DNA from: Amycolatopsis coloradensis
GTDB taxonomy: Bacteria > Actinomycetota > Actinomycetes > Mycobacteriales > Pseudonocardiaceae
Reading direction: 5' to 3'
DNA length: 64,000 nucleotides
Assembly: GCF_037997115.1 (NCBI RefSeq)
Contig: NZ_CP150484.1
Coordinates: forward strand, 3,978,871 to 4,042,870
The position numbers were made by a program, and so were the translations under genes. Within the stretch, counting starts at the first letter, position 1. Each line of letters begins with the position of its first letter. Under the pieces are notes generated by a model. It searched no databases. It was not told the origin of the DNA and saw nothing but the letters and a program-made list of their open reading frames with translations. Below, piece after piece: positions 1-8,963 of this stretch.

Positions 1-68
1 CTGCGTGGTACCGGCCGCGAATTCGACCGTACTCGTCCGTTCCGTCCGGCGCAGCCGTGGCCTGTCGC

Positions 69-84
69 GGGGTATTTGGTCCTG
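69..84. promoter_or_regulatory. DosR/DevR-like box upstream of first nitroreductase
   Basis: The sequence GGGGTATTTGGTCCTG lies about 85 bases before the first start codon. It resembles half-conserved hypoxia boxes seen elsewhere in this island, notably AGGGCCTTTCGGTCCTG at 4313. The match to the mycobacterial DosR consensus (GGGACTnnAGTCCC) is partial, so this is a by-eye inference. Confidence 0.3.
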
Positions 85-167
85 GTGAGCGGAGTCCTCC
101 GGATCTGCTGCCGGTGCGGCGTGGTGGCGCATCGTGGAAGTACGTGAAGGGGTAGGGGAGGACTGAC

Positions 168-1160
168 ATGGTCGGACGAAGGCCGGCGGAGCGCTGGTCG
201 CCCGCGGAGCTGGAGGTAGTGGCGGGCGCGGTGCTGCGCGCGCCGTCGGTGCACAACATCCAGCCGTGGCGGCTGGACTTCGAGGAAGGCCTGCTCGTCC
301 TGGTCGAGCGCCGGGATCTGGAGCTTCCCGAGCACGATCCGTATGGCCGTGACCGCCTCGTGTCGTGTGGTGCCGCGCTGGCCAATCTGGAACTGGCCAT
401 CCGGGTGCTCGGCCATCGGACGTGCACCGCGGTGTTCCCTGATCCGGGCCGGCCCGAAGTGGTGGCCGCCGTCGAACCGGACGGGCCGTTGCCCCCTTCG
501 GTCGCGGAGGTGAACCGCTACTCGGCGATCAAGCGGCGGCACAGTCATCGCCGTCGTTTTTCGGGGCGGTCGCTGACCAGGCATCAGGTCGTGGAGCTGC
601 GCGACGGTGCGGCGGCCGAGGGTGTCCAGGCCAGGCCGGTCCTGGACGAGATCGAGCTGACCATGGTCGCGGACCGGCTCGAGTTCGCCGCCGAGGCCTA
701 CCGGCACGACCGCGGCTATCAGCGGGAGCTGGCTTTGTGGACGGTCCGTGACGAGGGCCGGCGCAGCGGTGTCGGCCTGGCCGCGAGTGTGCGGTCGGCG
801 GGTTCGTTGCCGTGGGCGGGGCTGGTGCGTGAGTCGACGGCGCTGCCTGATCGTGAGGTTCTCCAGCGCAGGCTGGCCGAGGAGACGTTGCTGGCGTTCG
901 TCACACCAGGTGACACCCGGCACGATCATCTTCGGGCCGGGCGGGCGTTGCAGCTGACCTGGCTCGACGCGGTCCACCAGGGACTCGTCGGGTCGGTTCT
1001 GACACAGCCTCTGCATTTGCCCGAGGTGCGTGCCGCCCTGACCGAGGATCTGGAGCTGCCCGGTTCCCTCCAGGTGCTCATGCGATTCGGCTATCCCTCG
1101 AGTGCCGTCCCGCATTCCCCGCGACGCTCGATCGACGAACTGCTCGGCACCGGGTTTTGA
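168..1160 (+). CDS. Acg-family FMN-binding nitroreductase-like protein
   Basis: A 330-aa member of the Acg family (mycobacterial Acg/Rv2032, Rv3131), proteins with two half nitroreductase domains that are thought to bind FMN and are typical of hypoxia or dormancy regulons. The family signature near the N-terminus, APSVHNIQPWRL at about residues 25-36, is clear, as are the RRHSHRRRF segment near residues 123-131 and the C-terminal RFGYP motif. The ATG at 168 follows AGGGGAGG with good spacing. A universal stress protein gene follows 51 bases downstream on the same strand. A second Acg-type gene lies at 9115. The exact reaction is unknown for the family, and reports suggest FMN sequestration rather than catalysis. 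Confidence 0.85.
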   Translation: MVGRRPAERWSPAELEVVAGAVLRAPSVHNIQPWRLDFEEGLLVLVERRDLELPEHDPYGRDRLVSCGAALANLELAIRVLGHRTCTAVFPDPGRPEVVAAVEPDGPLPPSVAEVNRYSAIKRRHSHRRRFSGRSLTRHQVVELRDGAAAEGVQARPVLDEIELTMVADRLEFAAEAYRHDRGYQRELALWTVRDEGRRSGVGLAASVRSAGSLPWAGLVRESTALPDREVLQRRLAEETLLAFVTPGDTRHDHLRAGRALQLTWLDAVHQGLVGSVLTQPLHLPEVRAALTEDLELPGSLQVLMRFGYPSSAVPHSPRRSIDELLGTGF

Positions 1161-1211
1161 ACAGGCATCGCTTCGACCACCCCTACCGTCCCTCACCAAG
1201 GAGAGAAACTC

Positions 1212-2120
1212 ATGAGCGAATTCCCCGGCAAGGCCGTGATCGCCGGCGTCGACGGAATGACGTCCTCGCTGACGGCGGTGCGCTGGGCTGCCGCGGAGGC
1301 CCGTCGTCGCCGTGTCGAGCTGCGGCTGGTCCACGCGTTCGACAAGGACTCACTGGAGTATCCGCAACCGTTGCCGACGCGCGAGGAACTCGCGGACATG
1401 GCGCGGATCCGGGGACAGCGTCTGCTCCGGAAGGCCCGAGAGATCGCCAGGGAGGCCGCCCCCTCCGTGGAGACTCAGCTGATCCTCCGTTACGAGAAGC
1501 CGGCACAGGCGCTGCTGACGATGTCGGAGGATGCCGGTCTGCTGGTGCTGGGCCCGGAAGAGATCCGCCCGCTCGGCCGGATGCTGGTCGGCTCGGTGTC
1601 GATCGGGCTCGCGGCGCACGCGAAGTGCCCGATCGCGGTGGTGCGCCCTCATGCAGCCGAGGAAGAGGCTCCCACGGAGGGTGCGGTCGTCGTCGGTATC
1701 GACGGCACCCGGACCAGTGAAGCCGCGCTGGCGCTGGCCTTCGAGGAGGCATCGTGGCGGCGGGCGCCGCTGGTCGCCGTCCATACCTGGGACGACGCCT
1801 TCCTTTCGGCACTGTTCGAGGAAGCGCGATGGACGCTCGACGCGCGCGAAATCGAAGAACGGGAGAGCGAGGTGCTGGCCGAGCGGCTCGCGGGCTGGCA
1901 GGAGAAATACCCGGACGTCGCCGTGGACCGGGTGGTCGTCCGCGGCCGTCCCGCCGATGAACTGCTGCGTCACGCTGACCGCGCGCAGCTACTGGTCGTC
2001 GGTAGCCGGGGCCGGGGCGGAGTGGCCGGGATGCTGCTCGGTTCGACCAGCCAGCACGTGCTGTCGTACGCGCTGTGCCCGGTGATCGTCGCCCGTTCGC
2101 AGGGGGAGGGAAAACCTTGA
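1212..2120 (+). CDS. tandem-domain universal stress protein
   Basis: A 302-aa protein with two UspA domains, roughly residues 8-145 and 155-298. Each half starts with a beta-strand plus VDG/IDG (VIAGVDGMTSS, VVVGIDGTRTS). The second half ends with the ATP-binding pattern G-2x-G-9x-G-S (VGSRGRGGVAGMLLGSTSQHVL). In the first half this loop is altered (LGPEEIRPLGRMLVGS), so nucleotide binding there is less certain. RBS AAGGAGAG precedes the ATG. Three related USP genes lie within 8.5 kb (4474, 6009 and the single-domain gene ending at 8012), which fits a hypoxia/stress regulon. The signalling output of such proteins is generally unknown. Confidence 0.9.
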   Translation: MSEFPGKAVIAGVDGMTSSLTAVRWAAAEARRRRVELRLVHAFDKDSLEYPQPLPTREELADMARIRGQRLLRKAREIAREAAPSVETQLILRYEKPAQALLTMSEDAGLLVLGPEEIRPLGRMLVGSVSIGLAAHAKCPIAVVRPHAAEEEAPTEGAVVVGIDGTRTSEAALALAFEEASWRRAPLVAVHTWDDAFLSALFEEARWTLDAREIEERESEVLAERLAGWQEKYPDVAVDRVVVRGRPADELLRHADRAQLLVVGSRGRGGVAGMLLGSTSQHVLSYALCPVIVARSQGEGKP

Positions 2121-2192
2121 TCGGCTTCGGCGCGGATCGGCGTCGATAGTCCACAAAGGAGGGTTGGGGGCCGTGGCCACTCACCAATCCTG

Positions 2193-3581
2193 TCACACCG
2201 GCGATTTGCGCGCGGTGGGCCGCGCGAGGTTGTGCAGGGCGACGAGGTCGCGTTCGATGGCCTTGGAGAAGAACCCTGAGTCCGGCGAGCTGTCGAAGTC
2301 GAGCGTCACACCGAAGGTGACCTCGTCGCCGTAGGACAGGACGGCGATTCCGGTCCGCAGGCGCAACGCGATCGGAACGTACGGATAGAGGCCTAGCACC
2401 TCGCGTCCGAGCAGGTGCAGCGATTCCCGGGGGCCGGGAACGTTCGTGGTGACCGTGACGACGTTGTGCTGGGGTAGTCCGGCCGCCAACCGGATTGCCC
2501 ACGAGATCGGCGCGAAGGGAACGTGCAGTCCCGCGCCGGTCAGTTCGGCTCCCGTTTCGACTTCCTTGCTGTTCTTCAGCTCGGCCAGTCGCCGGTGGAC
2601 TTCGGCGAGCCTGTCCACCGGGTCTTCGATGTCCACCGGCAGCAGTGGCAGCATCAGGGAGATCTGGTTGTCCACGGTCCCGAAGTCCCGGCGCACCGAG
2701 ACCGGGACCAGGGTGCGCACCGAATCCGGACGTGGCTCTTCACCGCGCCTCAACAGGAGTGCGCGAAAGGCGGCGGTGATCGACGCGAGGACGACGTCGT
2801 TCACGGTCGTGTCGAAGACTTCGCTGATCTCGTGGATTTCACGGAGCGACGTGTGTGCCAGTTCGTAACGACGGTCCGGGCCGATCGGACCGGAGAGCGA
2901 GGACGGCGCGGCCGGAACCAGAGCGGAAGCGAGTGCCCCCAAGCCCTTCGCGGCGTCGGCGATCCGGCGCACCGTGAGACCCGGCGAGCGCACCAAACGA
3001 GTGAGCGCGGCCGTTTGCTCGAGGGGGATGGCGGCGAGCTTGCGTGCGGCTCCCCACAGCAGCGCGATCGATCCGGGATTCTCGGCCTGTTCCGCGTCCG
3101 GAGTCGTCACTGCCTGGGCGTCGAAGAGCGCGCTGAGCAGCCGCGTGCCGCTGATCCCGTCGGCGAGGCAGTGGTGCAGTTTCGACAACACCGCCCACCG
3201 GCCGTCTTCGAGTCCTTCGATGACCCAGAACTCCCACAACGGGTGATCGCGATCGAGTCGTTCCGCCATGAGCAGGGCGACGAGGTCACAGAGCGCGTTC
3301 TCATCGCCCGGTGCGGGAACGGACACCCGGTGGAAATGCCGTCGTGCGTCGAATCGGTCGTCATCGACCCATACGGGGGCGTCCAGGTCGAGCGGGAGCC
3401 GGTGGACCTTCTTCCGGTACCGGGGGATCCTCGGCAGCCGAGCGGTGATCGCGTCGATGAATTCGTCCCGGGCAGGAGCGGTGCCTTCGAGCACGGCGAT
3501 CGACGCGATCGACAGCGTGGAGTTCGGATCACCGTCCTCGAGTTCGAGAAAAGCGGCGTCCAGCGGGCTGAGCCGGTCCAT
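2193..3581 (-). CDS. WS/DGAT-type O-acyltransferase
   Basis: A 462-aa wax ester synthase/diacylglycerol O-acyltransferase, an enzyme that esterifies diacylglycerol or fatty alcohols with acyl-CoA to make storage lipid. The catalytic HHxxxDG motif is present as HHCLADGISG near residues 136-145. The N-terminus MDRLSPLDAAFLELED and the later NVPGP segment are family hallmarks. I chose the ATG at 3581 over one at 3602 because AAGGAGCC sits at correct spacing before it. It runs convergently to the stress-protein gene upstream in the window. In mycobacteria tgs1 belongs to the DosR regulon, so its presence among USP and Acg genes fits the island. Confidence 0.92.
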   Translation of the reverse strand: MDRLSPLDAAFLELEDGDPNSTLSIASIAVLEGTAPARDEFIDAITARLPRIPRYRKKVHRLPLDLDAPVWVDDDRFDARRHFHRVSVPAPGDENALCDLVALLMAERLDRDHPLWEFWVIEGLEDGRWAVLSKLHHCLADGISGTRLLSALFDAQAVTTPDAEQAENPGSIALLWGAARKLAAIPLEQTAALTRLVRSPGLTVRRIADAAKGLGALASALVPAAPSSLSGPIGPDRRYELAHTSLREIHEISEVFDTTVNDVVLASITAAFRALLLRRGEEPRPDSVRTLVPVSVRRDFGTVDNQISLMLPLLPVDIEDPVDRLAEVHRRLAELKNSKEVETGAELTGAGLHVPFAPISWAIRLAAGLPQHNVVTVTTNVPGPRESLHLLGREVLGLYPYVPIALRLRTGIAVLSYGDEVTFGVTLDFDSSPDSGFFSKAIERDLVALHNLARPTARKSPV

Positions 3582-3669
3582 GCCCTGGCTCCTTCGGTCC
3601 ATGTAGGTGGGGTCTTTTCATGGTCGTCTCGCGTGGATCGCCGAAGCAGAGCCAGAGGGCCCGGGCCGT

Positions 3670-3686
3670 GGGGCCCTTCGTGCCTG
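3670..3686. promoter_or_regulatory. possible DosR-like box before flavodoxin gene
   Basis: GGGGCCCTTCGTGCCTG lies about 85 bases upstream of the flavodoxin ATG, between it and the divergent acyltransferase gene. It resembles the better box at 4313 in its central GGCCCTTCG core. The match is weak. Confidence 0.22.
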
Positions 3687-3771
3687 TTCCCCGTGGCAGG
3701 AAGACCGGATCGTCAAGTTGTCCGGACCACGCGAGTGGCGACGAACCGGCCACGACACAAGGAGCTCATTG

Positions 3772-4290
3772 ATGCACGTGATGGTGGTGTTCGAATCGAT
3801 GTTCGGGAACACCGAACAGGTGGCGAGAGCGGTGGCCGAAGGGCTGGCGGCCTTCGCCTCGGTGGAGGTCGCGAACGTCGACGAGGCACGTGGCTACGAG
3901 GATGCGGATCTGCTCGTGGTCGGCGGTCCGACGCACGCACACGGCATGTCCCGTGCCGGCACCCGGAGCGAAGCCGCCCGTGAGACGGATGGCGCGGTCC
4001 GGTCGCACACCGGACTGCGGGACTGGATCGGTGCCCTGGACCACGCGCCGGAGCGCATGCCGTTGGCGGCCTTCGACACCCGGTTGGCGAAACCGCGCTG
4101 GCTCACCGGCTCCGCGGCGGTATCGGCGGAACGGCGGCTTCGGGCCCTCGGCTTCGTCCCGGCCGTGCCGCCGGAGAGTTTCCTCGTCGAGACGGACGGG
4201 CCGCGCACGGTCTTGAGGGACGGTGAGCGGGAGCGGGCACGGTCGTGGGGCGCCGCGTTGGGAAGGCGCTTCGCCACTTCGGTGCTCTGA
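3772..4290 (+). CDS. flavodoxin-domain protein
   Basis: A 172-aa flavodoxin-fold protein that should bind FMN non-covalently. The phosphate-binding loop is visible as ESMFGNTEQVARAVAEGL near residues 8-25 (pattern S-x-x-G-N-T), followed by LLVVGGPTHAHGMSR, the usual second flavin loop. The ATG at 3772 is preceded by CAAGGAGC. An in-frame GTG/ATG-rich extension upstream to 3607 lacks an RBS. Flavodoxin-like proteins of this size occur in actinobacterial hypoxia islands, where they may carry electrons or act as quinone reductases. The actual partner is unknown. Confidence 0.8.
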   Translation: MHVMVVFESMFGNTEQVARAVAEGLAAFASVEVANVDEARGYEDADLLVVGGPTHAHGMSRAGTRSEAARETDGAVRSHTGLRDWIGALDHAPERMPLAAFDTRLAKPRWLTGSAAVSAERRLRALGFVPAVPPESFLVETDGPRTVLRDGERERARSWGAALGRRFATSVL

Positions 4291-4312
4291 CCTGCGCGCA
4301 CTTGATCGAAAT

Positions 4313-4329
4313 AGGGCCTTTCGGTCCTG
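4313..4329. promoter_or_regulatory. DosR/DevR-like palindrome upstream of USP operon
   Basis: AGGGCCTTTCGGTCCTG is an imperfect dyad (AGGGCC/GGTCCT) located about 145 bases before the universal stress protein gene. It is the best of the DosR-like boxes in the island. The regulator is inferred, and no response regulator gene is in the window. Confidence 0.4.
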
Positions 4330-4473
4330 TGTACCGGATCGGTCGGCCGGGTATCCGCGACCGAGGGCACGGGTCCTCGGGACCTCGGGCTCTGCGATTC
4401 GGGTGGCGGTCCGGGCGAAGCTGGAGCAGAACCGAATCGCCGACGATCGGCCGTGCGAACCCAAGGAGTGATC

Positions 4474-5379
4474 ATGCGACTGCCCGCTGAAGGAGCCATC
4501 GTGGCCGGGATCGACGGGTCGGGGTCGGCCCGGACGGCGGCGATGTGGGCCGCGGGTGAAGCCCGCCTGCGCGGATTGCCCTTGCGGCTCGTGCATGTGT
4601 ACACGGTTCCGGCGACGAACACTCCCGGCGTGTCCCTCCCTCGCGAAGCGGTTCGCGCGGGTTTCGAGAGCCGAGGCCTCGAATGGCTCGCCGAAGCACG
4701 AAAAGAGGTGCTCGACCGCTATCCCGGCCTGACCGTCGAGAGCGCGGCCCGAGAATGGATCGCGGTGCCCGCGCTGGTCCAGGAATCCCTGAGCGCGACG
4801 ATGGTGGTGCTGGGTTCGCGTGGGCTCGGCGGGTTCACCGGGATGCTGGTCGGTTCGACCGCCGTCGCGCTCGCGCACCACGGACACTGCCCGATCGTCG
4901 TCGCCAGGGGCAAGCAGCCGGACGGCGCGGTCCCGGAGGATGGGCCGGTCGTCGTGGGCACGGACGGCTCGCCTTCCAGCGCGGCGGCGCTCGCGTTCGC
5001 GTTCGACGAGGCACAGCAGCGGAAGGCGGCGCTCATCGTCGTCCGGACCTGGTCGGAGATGTTCGACCACGGGACGGTCCGCCCGCACTTCCTCGACGTC
5101 GATCCGGCCGAAATCGAGGCCGCCGAGCGCACGGAAGCCGAAGCGCAGATCGCTCCTTGGCGGGAGAAGTACCCGGACGTCGCGGTGGAACTCTTCGTGC
5201 GTAAGGGGCGACCGGTGCGGACCCTGCTCGAGTTCGGTGTCAAGGCGAGTCTGCTCGTGGTCGGCAGCCGGGGGCGCGGCGGATTCCAGGGCATGTTGCT
5301 CGGTTCGACCAGCCAGGCGCTGGTGGCGCATGCGGAATGCCCGGTCGCCGTCATCCGTCCCGCGTCCCCGGCGGAATGA
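4474..5379 (+). CDS. tandem-domain universal stress protein
   Basis: A 301-aa protein with two UspA domains. Both halves keep the nucleotide-binding glycine loop (LGSRGLGGFTGMLVGST near residue 116 and VGSRGRGGFQGMLLGSTSQ near 265), so ATP binding is plausible in both. The ATG at 4474 sits five bases after AAGGAG, and an upstream GTG at 4453 overlaps no RBS. It is followed after 27 bases by the CBS-BON gene and then another USP, apparently one operon (4474-6908 and once further into phosphoketolase). The protein shares the segment REKYPDVAV with the other two-domain paralogues here, showing recent family expansion. Confidence 0.9.
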   Translation: MRLPAEGAIVAGIDGSGSARTAAMWAAGEARLRGLPLRLVHVYTVPATNTPGVSLPREAVRAGFESRGLEWLAEARKEVLDRYPGLTVESAAREWIAVPALVQESLSATMVVLGSRGLGGFTGMLVGSTAVALAHHGHCPIVVARGKQPDGAVPEDGPVVVGTDGSPSSAAALAFAFDEAQQRKAALIVVRTWSEMFDHGTVRPHFLDVDPAEIEAAERTEAEAQIAPWREKYPDVAVELFVRKGRPVRTLLEFGVKASLLVVGSRGRGGFQGMLLGSTSQALVAHAECPVAVIRPASPAE

Positions 5380-5406
5380 CCGCGTACCCCCTGTTCAGGA
5401 GACGAA

Positions 5407-6012
5407 ATGCGAGCACGAGACCTGATGACGAGGCCGGTCCTCACCGTCACCCCGGAGACGACCGCCAAGCACGCTGCCGCGGTGCTGGCCGAGCACGGCT
5501 TCACCGCCTTGCCGGTGGTGGACGACGACGACCGCCTGATCGGCATCGTGACCGAGGCGGATCTGATCCGCGACCGGTTCCCCCACGACATCCGCTCCGG
5601 CGGTGGCTCCGGTGCCCGGACGGCACCGGGCACCACGGTGCGCGAGGTGATGACCTCGCCCGCCACCGGAATGGGTGCCGGCGCCGACCTGGCCGAAGTA
5701 GGCAAGGCGCTGCTCGACGGGAAGATCCGCGCGATGCCGATCGTGGACGGTGCACGGGTGATCGGCATCCTCACCCGCGGCGACTTCGTCCGCGCCTTCG
5801 CCCGCGACGACACGGCGATCGCCGCGGATGTCCGGCGCCACCTCTCCGTTTACGGCGGCTCGGGCCGCTGGACCGTCGAAGTGACCGACGGCGTCTGCCG
5901 TATCGGCGACGCCTATGACGACGACTCCGACCGGCACGTGGCCAAGGTCATCGCCGAAGCGATTCCCGGTGTCGTGGAAGCCGAAGTGACTTATCAGGAG
6001 GAAGACCGATGA
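5407..6012 (+). CDS. CBS-pair and BON domain protein
   Basis: A 201-aa protein with two CBS motifs (residues about 1-60 and 75-130, beginning MRARDLMTRPVLTVTPETT and VREVMTSPATGMGAGADL) followed by a BON domain (about 138-198, GGSGRWTVEVTDGVCRIGDAY). CBS pairs sense adenine nucleotides. BON domains bind membranes or other molecules. Similar CBS proteins (mycobacterial Hrp1/Rv2626c) are highly hypoxia-induced, though Hrp1 lacks BON. RBS CAGGAGAC precedes the ATG. The stop overlaps the next start by ATGA at 6009, indicating translational coupling to the downstream USP. Confidence 0.88.
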   Translation: MRARDLMTRPVLTVTPETTAKHAAAVLAEHGFTALPVVDDDDRLIGIVTEADLIRDRFPHDIRSGGGSGARTAPGTTVREVMTSPATGMGAGADLAEVGKALLDGKIRAMPIVDGARVIGILTRGDFVRAFARDDTAIAADVRRHLSVYGGSGRWTVEVTDGVCRIGDAYDDDSDRHVAKVIAEAIPGVVEAEVTYQEEDR

Positions 6013-6908
6013 ACACCGCGGAAAACAGGATCGTCGTCGGAACCGACGGGGCCGAGCCGGGACGGGCGGCGGTCCGGTGGGCTGCCGCCGTCGCCGCCGA
6101 GCGGGGCTTGGGGCTGCTGATCGTGCACGCTCTCCACAGTGAGCAGCTGGCCTATGGCGCCGGGCTCGCCGGCCCCGTTCCGTGGCTGGACGATCTCGCA
6201 GCCGCAGGGCGCAGGGTGCTGGACGAGGCCGTGGCGGACGCCGAAACGGTCGCTCCCGGTGTCCCGGTGGACACCGCGATGCCCACCGACTCGCCGACGC
6301 CGTACTTGCGCGACGCGTCGAAGTCGGCGGCGATGGTGGTGGTCGGCGCTTCGGGGAAGGGCTTCTTCGCCGGCATGGCGATCGGTTCGACGGCGTCGGC
6401 CGTCATCGCCCACTCTCATTGTCCGGCGGTGGTGCTCCGAGGGCGGAAGGGCACCACGAACTATCCCGACAGCGGACCGGTGGTCGTCGGAGTCGACGGA
6501 AGCCCGTTGAGCGAGCAGGCGCTGGAGACCGCGTTCGACGAGGCGTCGCGGCGTGAAGCGCCGCTGGTGGCCGTGCACGCGTGGTCGGATGTCACCTACG
6601 ACGACGTGTACGGCATGGCGCGGCTCGTCACGCAATGGGAGAGCATCGAGGACGACGAACGCCGTCTGCTCGCGGAACGGCTGGCGGGCTGGCAGGAGAA
6701 GTATCCGAACGTCGCCGTGGAGCGGGTACTCGTCCGTGATCGGCCCCGCCACACCTTGCTGGAGTGGAGCGCCAAGGCGCAGCTCGTGGTCATCGGCAGC
6801 CGCGGCCGTGGTGGCTTCACCGGGCAACTGCTCGGCTCGGTCAGCCAGGCGCTCACCCGCCACGCCGAATGCCCCGTGATGGTGGTCCGGCCGAGGAAGA
6901 CCCGATGA
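6009..6908 (+). CDS. tandem-domain universal stress protein
   Basis: A 299-aa double UspA-domain protein, coupled by ATGA overlap to the CBS-BON gene before it and to the phosphoketolase remnant after it (ATGA at 6905-6908). Glycine-loop motifs appear in both halves (VGASGKGFFAGMAIGSTAS and IGSRGRGGFTGQLLGSVSQ). RBS CAGGAGGAAG lies within the end of the previous gene. The gene order USP-phosphoketolase suggests the operon once linked stress sensing with fermentative carbon flow. The last gene has since decayed. Confidence 0.9.
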   Translation: MNTAENRIVVGTDGAEPGRAAVRWAAAVAAERGLGLLIVHALHSEQLAYGAGLAGPVPWLDDLAAAGRRVLDEAVADAETVAPGVPVDTAMPTDSPTPYLRDASKSAAMVVVGASGKGFFAGMAIGSTASAVIAHSHCPAVVLRGRKGTTNYPDSGPVVVGVDGSPLSEQALETAFDEASRREAPLVAVHAWSDVTYDDVYGMARLVTQWESIEDDERRLLAERLAGWQEKYPNVAVERVLVRDRPRHTLLEWSAKAQLVVIGSRGRGGFTGQLLGSVSQALTRHAECPVMVVRPRKTR

Positions 6909-7960
6909 CCGCGCTCGGCGCCCCGGCCGCCCCATCCGTGCTCACCCCGGCGGAACTGTCCCAAGTGGACGCCCAGTGGAGGGCGGCGAACTACCTCGCC
7001 GCCTGTCAGATCTACCTGATGGACAACCCCTGCTGACCGAGCCGTTGAAACCGTAACACGTGAAGCCCCGGCTTCTCGGCCACTGGGGGACTTCGCCAGG
7101 GTTGAACTTCCTGTACGCACACCTGCGTTGTACGCGCACACGTGGCTGGAAGGCAGTTACTCGGAGGCGTGGCCGTCGGTCACCTACGACGAGGCCGGTC
7201 TCCGCAAGCTGTTCCGGCAGTTCTTCTTTCCCAGCGGCGTTCCCAGCCACGTCACACCGGAGGTGCCCGGATCCATCCACGAAGGCGGCGAGCTCGGCTA
7301 CTCCCTCGCGCACGCGTACGGCGCGGCGTTCGACAACCCGCATCTCGTCGTCGCCTGCGTGGTCGGTGACGGCGAGGCGGAAACCGGTCCCTTGGCCGCA
7401 ACCCGGCGCGCGACGGAGCGGTGCTGCCGATCCTGCACCTGAACGGCTACAAGATCGCCAATCCGACCGTGCTGTCCCGGATCACGCAGGCGGAACTCGA
7501 CGAGCTGCTGCGTGGCCACGGATTCGCCCCGCGCTACGTCGAAGGTGCCGATCCGGCGCTCATGCACCAGGCCATGGCCGCGGCGCTGGACGGGGCGCTC
7601 GACGAGATCGAGGGCATCCAGGTCCGGGCGCGAGCCTCCGGCCGGGCGCCGGAGCGACCGCGCTGGCCGATGATCGTCCTGTGCAGCCCCAAGGGCTGAA
7701 CCGGACCGTCCTTTGTGGACGACAAGCCGGTCGAAGGCACCTGGCGTTCGCACCAGGTCCCGGTCGCCAATGCCCGCGGGAATCCGGACCATCTGCGGCA
7801 GCTGGAGGACTGGCTTCGCTCCTACCGTCCGGGAACCCTCTTCGACGAGGATGGGCGGCCCTCGCCCGAGGTCACCGCGCTGATCCCGCGCGGCGAACGC
7901 CGGATGGGAAGTGCTGTCGGAGCACCTGTGCCAAGGTTGGCTGGAGGGGCGATGGTCACG
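6905..7960 (+). pseudogene. xfp: decayed phosphoketolase
   Basis: Remnant of D-xylulose 5-phosphate/fructose 6-phosphate phosphoketolase, a ThDP enzyme of about 800 aa. Recognisable blocks occur in order but in different frames: [16 protein letters not shown] (about 6980-7030), [21 protein letters not shown] (7063-7125), [56 protein letters not shown] (7145-7400), [28 protein letters not shown] (7403-7480), [28 protein letters not shown] (7730-7815) and [12 protein letters not shown] (7911-7950). Visible lesions are a 1-base loss near 7031, a GAA to TAA stop near 7053, loss of about 26 codons including the ThDP GPGHGG loop near 7125, a small frameshifting deletion near 7398, TGG to TGA at 7697, a large deletion after 7905, and loss of the C-terminal part. 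It cannot make active enzyme. Confidence 0.9.
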
Positions 7961-8011
7961 GCGTTCGCCTTGGGAACAGGGGAGGACGTCGAACTCGCAC
8001 GCGACGCGCGT

Positions 8012-8488
8012 TCAGGATGCCGTGGGGCTGAAGTGGTGTGCCGCCTCAGGAGTGACGAGCACGATCGGACAGGGCGCGTGCCGGACACAGGCGGCGGCCA
8101 CGCTCCCGAAGACGAGCCGGCCGATACGCCCCTCGGACGGCGAGCCGAGCACCAGCAGGTCCGCGCCTTCCGCGGCGGCAAGCAGTACCGAGGCCGGGTC
8201 GCCCGTGCGGACCGAGGTCTCGACGGCGAGATTCGCCGCGAGTTCGTCGTGGATCCTCGCGACCTCCTGTGCCAGGGGATAGCCATCCTGGATCGGAAGC
8301 CTGCCATGCGGCTGAAGCGCGAAAGGCGTTCCGGGCAGGAGAACGTCCTTCGGCCGCACGAGGAGCACTTCGACCCGAGCGCCCAGAGCCCGGGCTTCGG
8401 TGATCGCCCAGCGCACCGCTTCCTCACCATGCGCGGTGCCGTCGGTCCCGACGACGATCCGGCGTTCCTGTGCTGACCGATGGTTCAT
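8012..8488 (-). CDS. single-domain universal stress protein
   Basis: A 158-aa protein with one UspA domain. [18 protein letters not shown] at residues 10-27 is the nucleotide-binding start, and [26 protein letters not shown] contains the G-2x-G-9x-G-S loop in modified form. Its ATG overlaps the stop of the CBS gene upstream (ATGA at 8485-8488), so the two are translationally coupled. Transcription is opposite to the phosphoketolase remnant, whose tail it meets. Confidence 0.88.
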   Translation of the reverse strand: MNHRSAQERRIVVGTDGTAHGEEAVRWAITEARALGARVEVLLVRPKDVLLPGTPFALQPHGRLPIQDGYPLAQEVARIHDELAANLAVETSVRTGDPASVLLAAAEGADLLVLGSPSEGRIGRLVFGSVAAACVRHAPCPIVLVTPEAAHHFSPTAS

Positions 8489-8919
8489 GGTATTTCCCTT
8501 GACGAGGTTTCGATGGCTCGCGCGCGCAGCAGGTCCCCCCAGGTGACAACGCCGACGACGCGGCCGCGATCGAGCACGGGGACCGAGCGGAGCCGGTGCT
8601 CCAGCATCCGTTCCGCCAGGTCCGCGAGTTCCGTGTCCGGGTGCGTCCCGGCGCCCGGGGTCCGCATCACGTCCCGGATCTTGGTGCGGGCCCCGATCAG
8701 GACACCCGCGTCGGGGCCGCCGCTCGGTGACCGCGGGCCGGGCACGTGACAGGCGAGGACGACGTCGTCCTCCTCCAGGACGCCGAGCAACCTGCCGGTC
8801 TCGTCGACGACCGGCAGGGAAGTGAACCCCTTCCCGGCCAGCACGGCGATCGTTTCGCCGAGCGTCGCGGCCGGGGTGACCGCGACGACGGGGGTGGTCA
8901 TGACGTCACGTACACGCAT
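8485..8919 (-). CDS. CBS-domain pair protein
   Basis: A 144-aa protein consisting of two CBS motifs (MRVRDVMTTPVVAVTPAATL and IRDVMRTPGAGTHPDTELADLAERM) with no other domain, similar in size to the hypoxic response protein Hrp1 of mycobacteria. CBS pairs bind adenosine nucleotides or related ligands. It starts a two-gene minus-strand unit with the USP below and is divergent from the Acg-type gene at 9115, sharing a 195-base intergenic region that contains dyad elements at 8964-8992. Confidence 0.85.
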   Translation of the reverse strand: MRVRDVMTTPVVAVTPAATLGETIAVLAGKGFTSLPVVDETGRLLGVLEEDDVVLACHVPGPRSPSGGPDAGVLIGARTKIRDVMRTPGAGTHPDTELADLAERMLEHRLRSVPVLDRGRVVGVVTWGDLLRARAIETSSREIP

Positions 8920-8963
8920 TACAGCAGTTTGCGGCCCTCATCGCGGTGGCCGGAACCGCTGGA

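Noticed and set aside
1210..2502. 430-aa open frame antisense to the USP and acyltransferase region
   Set aside because: Arg/Pro-rich composition, no RBS, no family; it mirrors two real genes and is an artefact of high GC.
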